In this document: positions 1 through 12,034 of the stretch, in pieces
Layout of the letters: each line of letters starts with the position of its first letter
Numbering within the stretch: position 1 is the first letter of the stretch
DNA from: Isoetes taiwanensis
Taxonomy: Eukaryota; Streptophyta; Lycopodiopsida; Isoetales; Isoetaceae
Length of the DNA: 64,000 nt
Assembly (NCBI GenBank): GCA_021234155.1
Contig: JAJEKV010000051.1
Span: forward strand, 9,446,105 to 9,510,104
Direction of reading: 5' to 3'
Position numbers and translations under genes: made by a program
The notes under the pieces: model-generated
Databases searched by the model: none
Told to the model about the DNA's origin: nothing
Seen by the model: the letters and a program-made list of their open reading frames with translations, nothing else

Positions 1-107
1 GGGGTCATACCTCCAGGAGATTATGGATGCACGGACTCAGTTGTGTCCTTCGGGATAGTATTGAACTGTTCTATCCAATTGTACAGCATGCCAGCATACT
101 TATTACT

Positions 108-245
108 GCTAAGGTTTTTCCCTCGAAAACCCTTCGGGCGGGGGTTTTTTAATCCTGACAGTAATACGCTTGTTGCTCTCTTTTTGTTTGGGTCCCATAG
201 GCCAATCGGTCTCCGTGGACAATAAAAAATCTATTCTATTCTTAT
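108..245 (+). repeat. Dispersed repeat, 3' part (left copy of an inverted pair)
   Basis: The segment containing GGTCCCATAGGCCAATCGGT recurs inverted near 800-945. It ends in an A-rich stretch followed by TATTC-like short repeats, as a SINE or LINE 3' tail does. The 5' end lies beyond the start of the window or is diverged. I see no coding potential. It is most likely a non-LTR retroposon tail; the family is unknown. Confidence 0.5.
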
Positions 246-794
246 TAAGTTCCTTGTTTAACTCCTTATTTCATGCATTCTGTTTTGGTATTATGGAATG
301 TTGGTGCTCCATTGCTTGTGGATTAATTGAAGGGAAGCTATATATTTAAAAAGAAAAATAGGCCTTGCAATTGCGATGTGGTTACGTCTATGGGATTTGT
401 GTTCAATAAATTGTGACATATAAATTGAAATATGTGCACATGTAATCCAGAAGTTTATTAAACAACAAGAATTTGTACAAAATTAATATCTCTCATCTAA
501 TGTAAGCACAAGAGGGTGCTGCTGGAACAGGAGCCTGCGACACAATGTACTTACTCTATACTAGATAAGTAAAAGAAAGTGAAGAAGAAAGAGTGGTTTG
601 GCATTTGAATGTTTTGGACTGTCACATTGTCTTAATGGTGGATGTGATTGTCTGCTGGAAGAATGAGGAAAGAAATTATATGCATGTGGACTTTGTAAAA
701 ATGATTGTGTGCAAGTTTGCAAAAAAGTGAAAAATATGGTATAGAAAGTTTGATTAAAAAAAATGATTTTTTCTGATTTTTTCTCATTAGAACT
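246..794. other. AT-rich spacer between two facing repeat copies
   Basis: I see no gene here. The only long frame on the minus strand (up to about 869) is low complexity, rich in Phe and Ser, and runs into the right-hand repeat, so it is not supported as coding. Confidence 0.4.
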
Positions 795-945
795 GAATTG
801 AATTGAATGATTTTTATCGTCCACAGAGACCAATCGGCCTATGGGACCCAAGAAGGGTGCAATAGACATATTACTGTCCAGATTAAAAAACCTCTCGTCT
901 CAAAGGATTTTTCGAGACAAAAACCGTGGCAGTAATAAGAATTCT
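795..945 (-). repeat. Dispersed repeat, 3' part (right copy, inverted)
   Basis: Read on the minus strand it matches 108-245 over about 140 bases with scattered differences, including the GGTCCCATAGGCC core and a tail of ATTCA-like short repeats. The two tails point at each other, so the pair could be two independent insertions or a fold-back unit. Confidence 0.5.
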
Positions 946-1116
946 GACAAACTATATAAATATACATCATGAAATATTGTGGTACATGTTAAGACAATGT
1001 CCGAGGATATAGCTGAGCTCGTATATCCATGACCTCTTAAAGATATGATCCCAGCAACTGCATTGAAATCGTGCTCAATATCACATGCAGCGGCTAGTTG
1101 CGCCTGACCAACTTAA

Positions 1117-1342
1117 AATGAGTAGTAGTTTGTGACATGGGAATACCAAATTGTAGAGCCACATCAGCAATTTGCCCCTTCAGAATGAGTAGTAGTTTGT
1201 GAAAGGAATAGCAAATTGTAGAGCCACATCAGCAATTGGCCCCATTAAAACATTGTGTTCGATTTCCTAATTCTAGTTCTCAATGCAATGGCCCCATTAA
1301 AACATTGTGTTTGATTTCCTAATTCTAGTTCTCAATGCAATG
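1117..1342. repeat. Two adjacent tandem duplications (67 bp and 52 bp)
   Basis: A 67-bp unit beginning AATGAGTAGTAGTTTGTG occurs at 1117 and 1184. It is followed by a 52-bp unit beginning GCCCCATTAAAACATTGTG at 1239 and 1291. The 52-bp copies differ at one position and so are recent. No coding function is visible. Confidence 0.85.
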
Positions 1343-1472
1343 GCTCAAATGCAGCAAGGGGGGAAACGACAATAATACGAGTTCCCCTTCCCAATAGCTA
1401 CTATAGACCAGATTCGAGTGCAAAAAGTTCAGGTAAGTTGTTTGTGCACATGCCTCAAATCCTGGTAATCTC

Positions 1473-1673
1473 TGTGCTATAGAACAAGATGTGCTTCATC
1501 TTATATTTCATGTCCACACCCCTTTTTGCAAACATCTTTCCAATAGGTACTATATACCAATTAAAGTGCAAGATGTGCTGTAGAACAAGATGTGCTTCAT
1601 CTTATATTTCATGTCCACACCCCTTTTTGCAAACATCTTTCCAATAGGTACTATATACCAATTAAAGTGCAAG
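1473..1673. repeat. Tandem duplication, 101-bp unit
   Basis: The two copies start at 1473 and 1574 and are almost identical; both include ATCTTATATTTCATGTCCAC. Together with the two preceding duplications this makes three tandem events within 560 bp just beyond the 3' end of the PAS-receiver gene. Confidence 0.85.
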
Positions 1674-2070
1674 AAGCTCAGCCAGATGAGAGATTAAAAC
1701 ATAAGCTCACGCTTGAAGATAAAGGTCCTTTCAACATGTACCTTCTATATTATACATTGTAGAATTTCGTTATTTATTCTATATGCAAGCAACCATATGT
1801 CCGAAGGTTTTGACTTGTTGCTGTTGAAGTTCAAGAACATTGTGGCAAAAGCAACCACAAAAAAGGAATGCAACTACAAGAAAGAAACCCAAGCACATAG
1901 TTCACCTTGCAAACTGGAGCATAACCTTTTGATTTAATATATTGAAATTTGACATCAACGCCCTTTAAGTAAATGTACAATTTGACATCGTCAAGTGGCA
2001 TATAAAGTCCATTAAACATTGTGCACTGATCACCACTTGTGTCAATCCAATTCAACAAGAACCAGAGCTG

Positions 2071-5000
2071 TCACTTTTTCTTCTCGTGTTTGGCTATGCG
2101 AGCTAAGAGTTTCTCCACTGTCAAAGGCTTGTCAACAAATTCATCAAACCCACTCTGGGCACACTTGATCATATCACGATCTGCAAAGGTGAGAGGATAA
2201 AGTCAGATGAGGTTAAAATCATACTTTTATAAGCTTCAAGGAATACCAGAAGTATTTGCTGTGAGTGCAAAAATAACCATCCGTTTTCGTGGGGGGTCTT
2301 GATCACTTTCCCAATCACGGAAGAGCTCCACCTGTTTGAACAAAGATGTTTCATCAACTCATTCCAAAACATAAAAAAACATGGTTTAGTCATTGAAAGA
2401 TGAGACGTCATACAGCTTCTGTCCCATTCATCACCGGCATTGAAACGTCCATAAGCACAAGGTCAAACTGTGCTGGAAGCTCCTTCCCATCCGAAAGCTG
2501 TTCAACGCTAACAGGTGGAGAGGATTGCAGAATTTCTAGCGCCTCTTCCCCATTACAAGCCACTGTAACATTACATTTCTTGTTTTGGAGAAGTCTCTGT
2601 GCAACCGTCCTGTTAACTCTATCATCTTCAACCAACAAAACCTGTCCAATAACACAAACGTACTTAAATTTCATGAGATAACACATCCTAGTCATGGTTA
2701 ATTTTAGAGCTACCTGGCCACTTAATTCCCCCACTGTAAGATTGGGACACTCATCTCATCACAAAAAGCATAAAATTTTTCTGGGGTTGAACAGACAATC
2801 CAATAAAAATTTCAATCTGGCAACTTTAAAGCCTTCACATTTTTGGATGAACCAGATGTAAACTACGGTATGGAAAGTCCTGATTCTTTGTGATGATAAT
2901 GGCCTGGACTCACCGGACTTGCCTACAGAGCTCTCATTAACTTGAGGGATGCTGAGGAGCCTGATGTATCCTCGTGGTAGATAATAGGTCTATTCTAAGC
3001 TAGCCTAGTTGTGGATATTAATAATGTGAAAGAACTAGTTAGAGACCTGAACCCTTAGACTAGTTGCAATGAACTACTCTGCTAGTTTCTTAAGACTAGC
3101 CTTCTAAAGCTTCCAATTCATAAAGACAATTAGCAAACTCCAAATTGTGGCAATGGACTTCAGCCTCACATGCATGCAGTCACAAGGTCTTTCAAGAAAT
3201 AAAATAATTAAGGATGTCATCGTGCAATCTACAGAATCAGAAGCATCCAAGGGAGAACAGAAATAGATTAGGCTATCTGATCCTACCTTTTTGCCAGTCA
3301 ATGCATCAGGTGCATTGCCAGTGGTAGACATTCCAGGAGGTTCTGATGCTGCTGAAGGCAATGTTTGTGGCACACTTGGCACTTTTGGTTTTGAAGGAGC
3401 ATTAGGTTCCGATGCTGCCGAAGGCAATGTTTGTGGCACACTCGGCACTTTTGGTTTCGAAGGAACACTGGTTTCATTTTCTTGAATTGGCTTTCCTTTT
3501 CTTGACATGTCACTCCTGACAAAGTTTCCAATTCTTTTAGAGAAAATTATTACAGCTTGAGAGAAGGAATCAAGAATTAGATCAGTAACTTGAATAATTC
3601 CTATCAACATTCATTATAATACATAATGACGAGTATTAGTCTTTGCCATTTGAAAACGATGATCAAAAAGGGTGTTTAAAATGTAGCATCGAAGTCTTTC
3701 CAGGCCAAATCATATGACCAGACACCTATCAAATCCCCCATTTTAAAATGGGATGCATGCCATTAAAAGATTATCACAATCTCATCCAATGTGAAGGTCT
3801 AAAGAAATAAACTTATACTTCAAAAGTCTTGGAGTAGAAATAAAATCTTAACATATGAGTTGCAAGGATATATTTGAATTGACCAAGGGAATATACGAAT
3901 TGACAAGATAAATAGTTAACTTTTCCAGATTGGTCAATTGAACTGTTATGACCAAATTGCCACATATTCACAGCATATTAGGCTGTACAAAAAAATATAT
4001 AGACAAATTCATATACAGCAGAGGATCTAATGTAACGAACATAATAAGAGAAACAAACAAAGTTCAAAAACAGATAGAGAAAAGGGCATCCATCAGAGAA
4101 GGAAGCATGCAGTTACCCGGCAAAGGGCGCAGCCCCAGAAGTGTCAGACACAGGTGATTGGTAAACAAGCTGTGGAACAAATGAATCAACACCAATAATC
4201 AGTACCATATGCAAGAAATTATGTGCTAATATATTGCCGACATAAAAGATTGCAATAGCACCTTATTTGTGTGATGGTCTCCCACAACAGGTGAGCTAGG
4301 ATTTGATGCATTCCAAGGTCTTGCACCCAAGTCTGTTGACTCCAGTGTGAGGCGACCATCAGATGATTTTCTTAGGCGGTTCGCAGCCATATTAAGCAGC
4401 CCCGCACTACCTGCTGGCTTTTGAGGTAAAGTGAAAGGTAAATCTGCAACACCCTCATTTGATTGTGCACTGGCTTGCTGTAGTAACATTTTATGCATCA
4501 GTTCTAACCCATATTGCAACTAATTGAAGTGTGCAACTTACCATAGGCATTGAAAGGTTGCTAGCATCCTGCTCTACCCAGGCAAACCACCTAACACACA
4601 ATGAGAATAGTTAAAGAGTCTTTACAGGACCACCTCTACAAAAAATGCAACACTACCAAGTATTAATCACAAACAAAATAATTCGTCCTTATGCAGCTCT
4701 CTGTGTTGTGTGAATTATCTTCCAAACCTTGTCCCAACAGGTCTCCCAGTAGATTGGACAGAAATGTAACTCCTATCTTTCCTCATTCGTCTGTACAGCA
4801 AGCAAATTGCAGAAGACAAAGATGCATTCTCCTTAGAGTCAAACATCTGTAGAGGAGGAAGGCAAGTTAAACAACTTTCCTTATGATAAGGACGACATTG
4901 AGCAAACATACACATGCACGTGTTAAACTATAGTAGTTGTTCAATAACATAGTATTAGAAGACCCAAGAATCACACCATTCCAATTAACTTGTGTCTGAC

Positions 5001-8000
5001 TCTGTCATCTTAAAAAACAGGACTAACAGCAGGACTGACCCTTTGAAGGATAGGAACATCATCAGGATGGCAATTATCCCAAGCAGAAGTACCAATAAGA
5101 TTCTCCGGTGTCCAACCGAATGTCTTCTTCACACTTGGTGAAACATAACAAATTTGCCACTGCAGCACAAATCTTTTCATCAAATATTCCAGACAAAGCT
5201 ATCTATAAGAAATATAACATCTTATGCTACATAAACTATCAGGAATATACTTACATTAAATGATACCAACAAACAAATATTTCCCAAAAGGCCAGGTTTA
5301 AGAAAAATAAAAGCATTTCCTATAACTGCTTTCTTGCATTTTTTAATCTACTTTCAATTGCTCGCATCTTCAGATCTTACATGCTCAACTTAAATTTGCC
5401 TACTGCTCCAGCACACGTCAGCTAATTTGATCTTTGTACAAGTGGAAAAGATGAAGATACTAGACTGGAGGCAAAAGATCAACTAAAAATTCCAGTGAAT
5501 TTTCAATGTCCTTTGAAGCACAGATAAACCTAATATATTGCAGCCTCGAATTCAAACAATTTTAGGAACTGTTCAATATTTACTCTTTTACTCATGTTAG
5601 GACTAATTGATACAAAGAAAAGAGGCAAGGCCATGCAATCAAGTTATTCCTAGATCCAAATAAACTGCAACATGGCATCAACCACAAATTATTGGGCCAA
5701 AAAATGTGTCTTTATAGGCCAGTCATGCTATTTGAAAAAGAAGATTATTGTCTGAAAGGTGCAGAACGCCTGTTATGGATGTATAACTGCACTGCCATAG
5801 ATTTGAAGCCTTTATGTGACTCAACTACTGGCATTTGAACCATTCAAGCTCTCAAAACAGATGCTCAAATGAAGCAAAGGACCCTTCATTATCCTCTGCA
5901 ATTAAAACAGAAAGGATTGCTATTGTCAGATTAACCTCCTGATCCTAAGAATCGGCCAATTAATGCCATGCCTATCCACATGGCATACTGTGCCTAACAT
6001 GGCTGATACATTCTAAATACCATCATTCTGGTAGAAGTCTATAATCTGAATACAACCCTTTCCAATGCATCATCTTGCACTCTCCAATAAGAAGTCTGTA
6101 ATTAGAATAGAATGCATCATGGTCAAGCTATCTGATGGCATAAAGCCACAATTATCAACTTGGGGCAACAAAATGGTGAATTAGATTTCTGACCTGCAAA
6201 AACCTAGTTCCCAAAAATTCGGGAAACACCCTCTGAACAGATTCATGATAATCCTAACGTTTCAAGTCAATGATTTTCAGGCTGAGTTTATCTTCTCCTT
6301 ATCATGGTCTGCACTTCAGTGTTCGAACACGCCAACATCGTTTGATTCTTCTCCGAAGAGGAAATTTGCAAACTATGTGCTTTAGCATCAAGAATGTAAA
6401 TTCATCTCTGAAGCATCGCATGCACATGCTTTGCTGCACGGCATGTTCATGACGTCTCAGGTTTTGGCCATCAATGAGCAACAGCAAAAGTTTTGCATAT
6501 ACAATACAAACTGCTTGCAATCATACTTTTGAAGCAAACTCATTTACAAGCACGCTAATCTCTTCCTGAAGCTTTTCCAGTAGCTCTCCCTTGTTCATCG
6601 TAAATAAGTTATCACTTCCTGTGGCATTATGAAGATAGCCTTGTATTTGGCTACCCGTGCTCTTCTAAATCATTCGGAATAAATAGAACCATCTATTGAT
6701 GACAAGATTCTAATCCTTATTTTAAATATATATAAACAAAAAAAGTTTCCAACAAGTATTCCAGTACATTACAGGACCGTATCCCTTCCAAGCACAAGCA
6801 GGAGGAATGTTAGACAAACCTCCTAACTTTATAGGACTTAACCAAATGTCACCCTTCACATAGTGTATATCTAAGCACTGTGTGGGCGCCATCCATCCTT
6901 TGGCTACTTTGAGAAAATGAATGAGTGGTATGTCTACTAACAGACAATAAAATATTGTTGTCATGCTTCCTTGCACTAATTCCCTGCTGGAAATCTAAAA
7001 TTATCATTGGCCTCAAGGGCACTCATATACGATTTTAAGTTCCATTAATTATTGCGTTCTTTCTTCTCTGGGATACTCATCCTATGATTTGGCATCATAC
7101 TACCAAACATTATTCTCATTAAATTTGAAGCAATCCTGCGTATGGATTCAGTATTCTCGTTTAATCATCAGAAAGTAATGTATGTGTTCCATAAACTTAT
7201 AGCATTTTGCAATTTGTTCGAACTATGAGCTAAATGTACCTGTGCCCTATCAGCAACGAATACTGTCCATGGTGAAGTAGCACTAAGCATCAACATGTCT
7301 GTCACTAAGGACAGGTCAAGATGATCAACTGTTAATAATGAGGGTTCGACAAATTGGTCCGTTCCCAGTACTCTGTAAAGCACCAACCTCTCAGTAAGCT
7401 TAGCTGCTGCTGAGTTGCTGTGTTATTATTAATTGTGTCTTGGAGGTAAATTTATTAAAATAGGTTAGAAGTTAAGCAAAATTATAAGAGATTCAAACTC
7501 AAATATACTTCCAGAGAAGCCTTTTTATATAGAGTACAAAGTGTTCCGCAATCTCTTTTACAAGCACTGAGACAAACATTGCTCAGTCGTATTCAGCAGC
7601 ATGCTAGCACGTGCTAACTTAGAACCCTGCTAAGCTGGTCAGATAGAGTGAGAAAGAAAATGCAATTAAAAGTTGCTGGCATGGTGCGGTATGGTTGGTT
7701 CGGGCATTAGCTTGAATTGATGCCTTATAGATGGTCTGAGTGAGAAATTGCTTGAGGTAGACACTAACAGACCAAAAAAAATTTGAGAACAATAATAAAG
7801 GGAAGAAATATACTCACAACTTTCTTGAATGTCCACTTCCTTTGCCAGCAAGAGGCGGCAAATTCCCGAGAAGGTCTGTAAAAACCATGATTAATTCCTC
7901 CAAACATTGAACTTCCGCTTGCATCATCTGCAACTCGGCCTCTGAACTAAGAGTACACTCCGTGTGAAGCTGCAAGAGCTGCTCATCCAAGTCATGAAAA

Positions 8001-8098
8001 CATCTTCTATAAAGCTTCAACCTCTCCGCCGACGTAAGACCCCTTTGTTGAGGAGATGGAGAGGAAGGCTGGGCATGTGGAGCCCCATGCAAATGCAT
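2071..8098 (-). CDS. PAS domain-response regulator receiver protein, ten coding exons
   Basis: Coding exons, in order of translation: 8098-7818, 7372-7240, 5159-5040, 4846-4728, 4590-4542, 4519-4262, 4169-4117, 3515-3287, 2641-2414, 2331-2247 and 2180-2071, the first carrying the start; introns are GT-AG and phases agree throughout, giving about 554 residues. Residues 1-93 include a helical region (LYRRCFHDLDEQLLQLH). PAS spans about 110-235 (CYVSPSVKKTFGWTPENLIG, then HPDDV). The receiver, about 415-554, keeps the acidic pair (VEDD), phospho-acceptor Asp479 in LMDVSMP, Thr514 (ALTANT) and Lys536 (VDKPL). No HisKA H-box or HATPase N/G boxes appear in any exon. Family knowledge: such receivers take phosphate from histidine phosphotransfer proteins, and plant PAS-histidine kinases pair PAS with receivers. 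The inference is a PAS-sensing regulator that lost, or never had, a kinase. The start is the first ATG opening this frame; a further 5' exon cannot be excluded. Confidence 0.85.
3339..3470 (-). repeat. In-frame 66-bp duplication in the linker of the PAS-receiver gene
   Basis: Two 66-bp units, at 3339 and 3405, encode two copies of a 22-residue proline-rich segment containing PSKPKVPSVPQTLPSAASEP. The copies differ at only a few, mostly synonymous, positions. The repeat lies in the flexible linker before the receiver and keeps the frame. Confidence 0.85.
5160..7239 (-). other. 2.1-kb intron of the PAS-receiver gene
   Basis: This intron splits the PAS domain between ADRAQ and WQICYVSP. It has a GT donor at 7239 and an AG acceptor at 5160. 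I see no recognisable gene or transposon in it. Confidence 0.7.
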
Positions 8099-8164
8099 TT
8101 CTTCTCCGGCGATCTTTTTCTTTTCCTAGAGAGGCGAAGAAAGAAAAGCAGTTGGTTTTCTTTC

Positions 8165-8330
8165 TTTTTTATGTTTGCAATCTTTTTTTTTTTTGGGTTT
8201 TATTGGGTTGCCCGTAGGGCAATTCTTGGGGGGTGTGGGGAGAGACCGATAGAGCGCCACGATTTAAGAATATTGTAGCATATATTCTGTGTGTACGGCT
8301 GTGGACTTTTGGGATTTGAGGGACACCTGA
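8165..8330 (-). repeat. SINE-like repeat with GGGCAACCCA tail (minus orientation)
   Basis: On the minus strand the segment reads through TGCCCTACGGGCAACCCAAT into an A-rich tail at 8165-8195. This is the same 3' hairpin and tail seen near 12200, 16390 and 31570. It lies in the region upstream of the PAS-receiver start codon and may form part of the 5' UTR or promoter. Confidence 0.4.
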
Positions 8331-8459
8331 GGACTGGTGTCTGACCGGAAGGTGGAGATGCGATCTCCGCTTCCTCCCGTCGCGTAGAGTTAGCGAAGCA
8401 GAGGGGAACTTTACCGTAGGCAAAACCAGCTCTTTTCCAATGGAGTCTGAAGAACTGGT

Positions 8460-8802
8460 ACGTGAAAATTTATAGATATAGTGCTCAAAACTTTAGTGTT
8501 TGTACCTGAGTCGAGGAATCAGAGAGGCTGCAGGCTGCTGAATCCCCTGAAAGATCCACAACCGCCGCCGCTTCCCGGGAGTAGTAGAGCGGAAGTTTGC
8601 CATTTGGCGGGACTTCTTGGGTGTTGTAGATGGTGATGGTCGGTTTGTACAGCAGTAGAGTTGCAGTTTTTCTGTGAGTTTGTTGTGGAGTGTCGAGGTA
8701 TCGCTGTCTCTTTGGGGAAGTTCTCCTTCCTCCTCACTTGCTTTGTAACATTACCATTCTTTTAATATATTGATGACACAGTTCTTCAAAAAAAAAAAAA
8801 AA
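8460..8802 (+). mobile_element. Possible truncated retroposon 3' end with poly(A)
   Basis: The segment ends in 15 A residues at 8788-8802 after a terminal sequence (TTTTAATATATTGATGACAC) of the type that precedes poly(A) in the two LINEs further right. No reverse transcriptase is present. It could instead be a processed transcript. Confidence 0.3.
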
Positions 8803-9885
8803 CTTTAATGTTCTAATGATTTGGTATCTTACATAGACATAAATTGATGTCTGCATAGGCGACTGGCCCAGAACATGGAATATGTCATGGTGGGGAGCTA
8901 GAGTGCTTTGTAGGCCTGTGTTCGAGATGAATCTATCAAAAAAGGTGCTGGGGGATTGGTAATTTGTCCATGTTGACTAGCTTTTTCGTTCTTCACAAAC
9001 TTAGTTTTAATAGTCAAGTTGGACAAGATTAGATGGAATTCTGAGGCCATAGTCATTAGCTTCGTTGATTTGTAATTTGAAGAGCTGCACCAAGGGCTAT
9101 GGTGCAGATTGACAAGCTTGCAACTTGCCATTGTGGTCGTATCTTTATGCCATATTTTCTTCCTTAAATGTCATTGAAGTAAATCTTTATCTTCTTTACA
9201 AAAAAATAAGTTGTGAGGTATACTTTAAAAATAGTGTGCATGTAAATAGTGTTTGAGTATGTCTGTTGTAGATAATTGCATTTCATTCTTTGCAGTCGTG
9301 TACAAGATTTGCAGTCGTTTGTAGATAGACCACAGAGGCATTCAAAATGTTGATCTATCAAAGGGATGCTTTCTTAGCTTTTAATGATGCTATTCCTTTT
9401 GTAGTACCTTTGTTGTGGGATCTGGACAATAATGTATGGACTGTTATTTCCAAGTTGAGAATACATTATAAGGAGTTGTTAACTTACGTGCTTTTCATTA
9501 TTGCTCCTCTCTTTTAAGTTTTTGTGCGGCCTTTTGCCTATAAAGCCAGTAAGATCAGTGCATGTAGCACATACATATTTTGAACTAAGTTTTCCTCCAT
9601 CTCCAGTTTTTGCATCATCAAAAAGCCTATGTGGCTGACTTATTGACATTCAAGAGCATCAAGATGCATTTGAGTTTTTCAATCGTTTATATGATACCAA
9701 AATGCCTATGCAAAGGTATGTTATCTGATGTGTTTCATGTATCCTTTATATTGTATTCTCCAGCATTTGACTGCTTAGGCATAGTTTCTTTTACTAAAAG
9801 CTTCATAATGAGTTATGCATGGCTAAAGCTTCATGATGTTAAAGTTGGAGCCCTGCCTCATCAGAGTTTTTCTCCTTCAAATCCT
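8803..9885. other. No gene recognised
   Basis: AT-rich sequence with only short frames. The segment 9600-9880 leads into the carrier pseudogene and may include degraded parts of it, but I could not align it. Confidence 0.4.
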
Positions 9886-10260
9886 CTTAGGATCCTTCCA
9901 TGGAGTGCACAGTAAATGGATCATGGGCTTTCTAGTTTTATGGAAAGGAACAGTTCCAACTGTTGTAAGAGCAATGGTTCTGAATATGGGCATGCTTGCC
10001 TCTTACAATCAATGTGTTGAGTTCTTGAGAGATGATTTGAACTTCACTGATATGCATTGCAGGTGTCAGTGTAGTTTCAGAATTTTGTGCTTCAGCTTGC
10101 AGTCTCCATTTGATTATCTGTGCTAGGGCGCAGATACATAAAATGCGGCCTCATGCAGATGGCAAATTTCCATATTCAGGGTCTTTAGATTGTGCCTTGA
10201 AAACATAAAAATCAGGCGGACCTTTGATGTTTTACATTGGATTTGGAACTATACATAAAT
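9886..10260 (+). pseudogene. DTC-like: Mitochondrial dicarboxylate/tricarboxylate carrier fragment
   Basis: One frame gives LVLWKGTVPTVVRAMVLNMG, then MLASYNQCVEFLRDDLNF. A second frame then gives VSVVSEFCASACSL and MRPHADGKFPYSGSLDCALK, followed by a stop and SGGPLMFY. These match, in order, the middle and C-terminal parts of plant mitochondrial dicarboxylate/tricarboxylate carriers, inner-membrane exchangers of malate, oxoglutarate and citrate. At least one frameshift (about 10060) and one stop (about 10200) break it, and the N-terminal half is missing, so it cannot make a carrier. Confidence 0.8.
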
Positions 10261-10269
10261 TTGAGGTAA

Positions 10270-11595
10270 GATGCTTTGCAACATAGATGGCAAATCTCTA
10301 AATAGTTAAGACGCTGGACTTGCAGAAAATATCTAGTGTTCATCATGGAGTTTCTTCCAGCCAAAACGGTGCAAGATGAGTTACAGATTGCAAGAAACAA
10401 GTTGACAACAAATAAATGTTTAAGCCTCGGTGGCATTATCACATGCAATATTTTTTGCTGAAGCTAAGCGATAGAAGGAATCCAGCTCTATGTAAAATAA
10501 AAATTGAGAATAAGAGAAACGTGAGGATCCAGGTTCTTAATAATGTAATATGGAAAAATTTAAGCTCGTTCAGTTCTGTACCGTTTTTGAGGCTTCAATC
10601 TTGCAACTATAAAACCTCAAGTTTGGAAAATACTCTTTTCATTCGACAACCTCTATGAAATGCATAACTTACTAACAATGCATTAAAAACAACTGTCTAA
10701 ACTTAAAACGTCTATTGCATTTTAACGTGCTCATCATGTTTGGGACGCTTTAGAAAATCACATTCGACAACATAACAAGCTTCAAGGACGAGGATTTTGT
10801 ATATCCACTAGAGGTAAGAGCATCAAAGAGTATCCTCAGTAAGTTTAATGTATACCTTCTAACTTGTCCATGCAATACATGAAAAAATTAGAAATAAAGA
10901 GGTACTCTAAGAAGCTTTCTCTTTCCCCTCCTCCTCCTCCTCCGAAGCATTATCAACACTGATCCTCAATGTGCTTGCTACTCTACAATATATACGATGT
11001 ACCTGTAATTTATCGAAGCCCAATGAAACAACTACAAGAAAGGTTATAATTCTGGAAGCAAAAACAACTCTGGGACTAACCTTGAAATGGAGCATCTTAG
11101 ATAAATTAGAGAGCTACAACTAAGGTTTTAGTCAACAACAAATAAACAATGTTCCAAGGAAAAGGCAATTGAAAAGATCAAACATTTGGAAAATTTTGCA
11201 TTACCTACACCAGAGATTGCTACAACTCAACAATTAACACCTTCTCATAATAAACCCTTTGCCTTCTTTGACAGGACAGTTTGTCTTAATAGTGATGTAC
11301 TTGTGCCATGACATGGAGAAAACATGGCTCATGTCAACAGAAATTCATTAAGGTTCTTTGGCCTGAATTAAAGGGCTACTATATTTCCTTTGCTCCTCTG
11401 TTTCTCAATGCGAATTCTCTATGACTATGAAAAGCTTGCATGCACAACAAGGCATCTAAAATCACTTAACTGATTATGATGTCTGCCCAATAATAAACAA
11501 GGTGCTGCGCACGGAGGGTTGCCCTTCATGGTCGGAGAGTGAAGTGGCTTAAATCATAGTTCAAAGTCATGTTTTGACAGTCAATTTAAATTGCT
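10270..11595. other. No gene firmly recognised; possible unassigned terminal exon
   Basis: On the minus strand, 11007-10907 follows an AG acceptor and ends with an acidic, Lys-rich tail (NASEEEEEGKEKAS) and a stop, which could be the last exon of an unknown gene. Nothing upstream could be joined to it. Otherwise I see no coding signal. Confidence 0.25.
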
Positions 11596-11599
11596 ACTT

Positions 11600-11935
11600 C
11601 TAGACAATAGAATACTTGAACAACGTACTGAATAGCTACCTCTGGCTCAAGATCAAAAAGCTTGCAGACATCCTTTGCCACATCCAAAACACGCCTCTCC
11701 TTCTTGGTGCCAATGTTATAAACATGGCCAACTTCTCCTTTGTGAAGAACAACATCAAAAGCTTCAGCAACATCTTCATAGAAAAGATAACTCCTTACAT
11801 TGCTGCATCTCCATGGATGGGAAGAGGTCTGCCCTGCATTGCAAGAAGGATTAGTTTAGGTATCAGCTTCTCAGGAAATTGATTGGGGCCATAAACTGAT
11901 TCACCAAAGAGGCATAAATCTGGTTGGGATCACCA
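11600..11935 (-). pseudogene. RHM-like: UDP-L-rhamnose synthase (RHM-type) fragment
   Basis: The minus strand encodes [33 protein letters not shown], then after a one-base deletion [38 protein letters not shown] and DVAKDVCKLFDLEPE. This is the second half of the NAD-binding 4,6-dehydratase domain of RHM enzymes, which convert UDP-glucose to UDP-rhamnose in the cytosol for cell-wall pectin. The deletion at about 11808 (GATGGCAGC reduced to GATGCAGC) destroys the frame, and both ends of the gene are absent. No intron interrupts the fragment, so it may be retroposed. Confidence 0.85.
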
Positions 11936-12034
11936 TTATTTTGCAGAAACAGATCATTATCTGTCATCTTCGATCTGGCCATGTCTAGGCCATATTTAAA
12001 CAGGTTGGATAAGCCACTGCTGTGGACGACGACT

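Noticed and set aside
2071-8098. Hidden histidine kinase domain in the introns of the PAS-receiver gene
   Set aside because: The exon phases close without it, and I saw no H-box or N/G-box reading in the introns by eye. An HMM search would be decisive.
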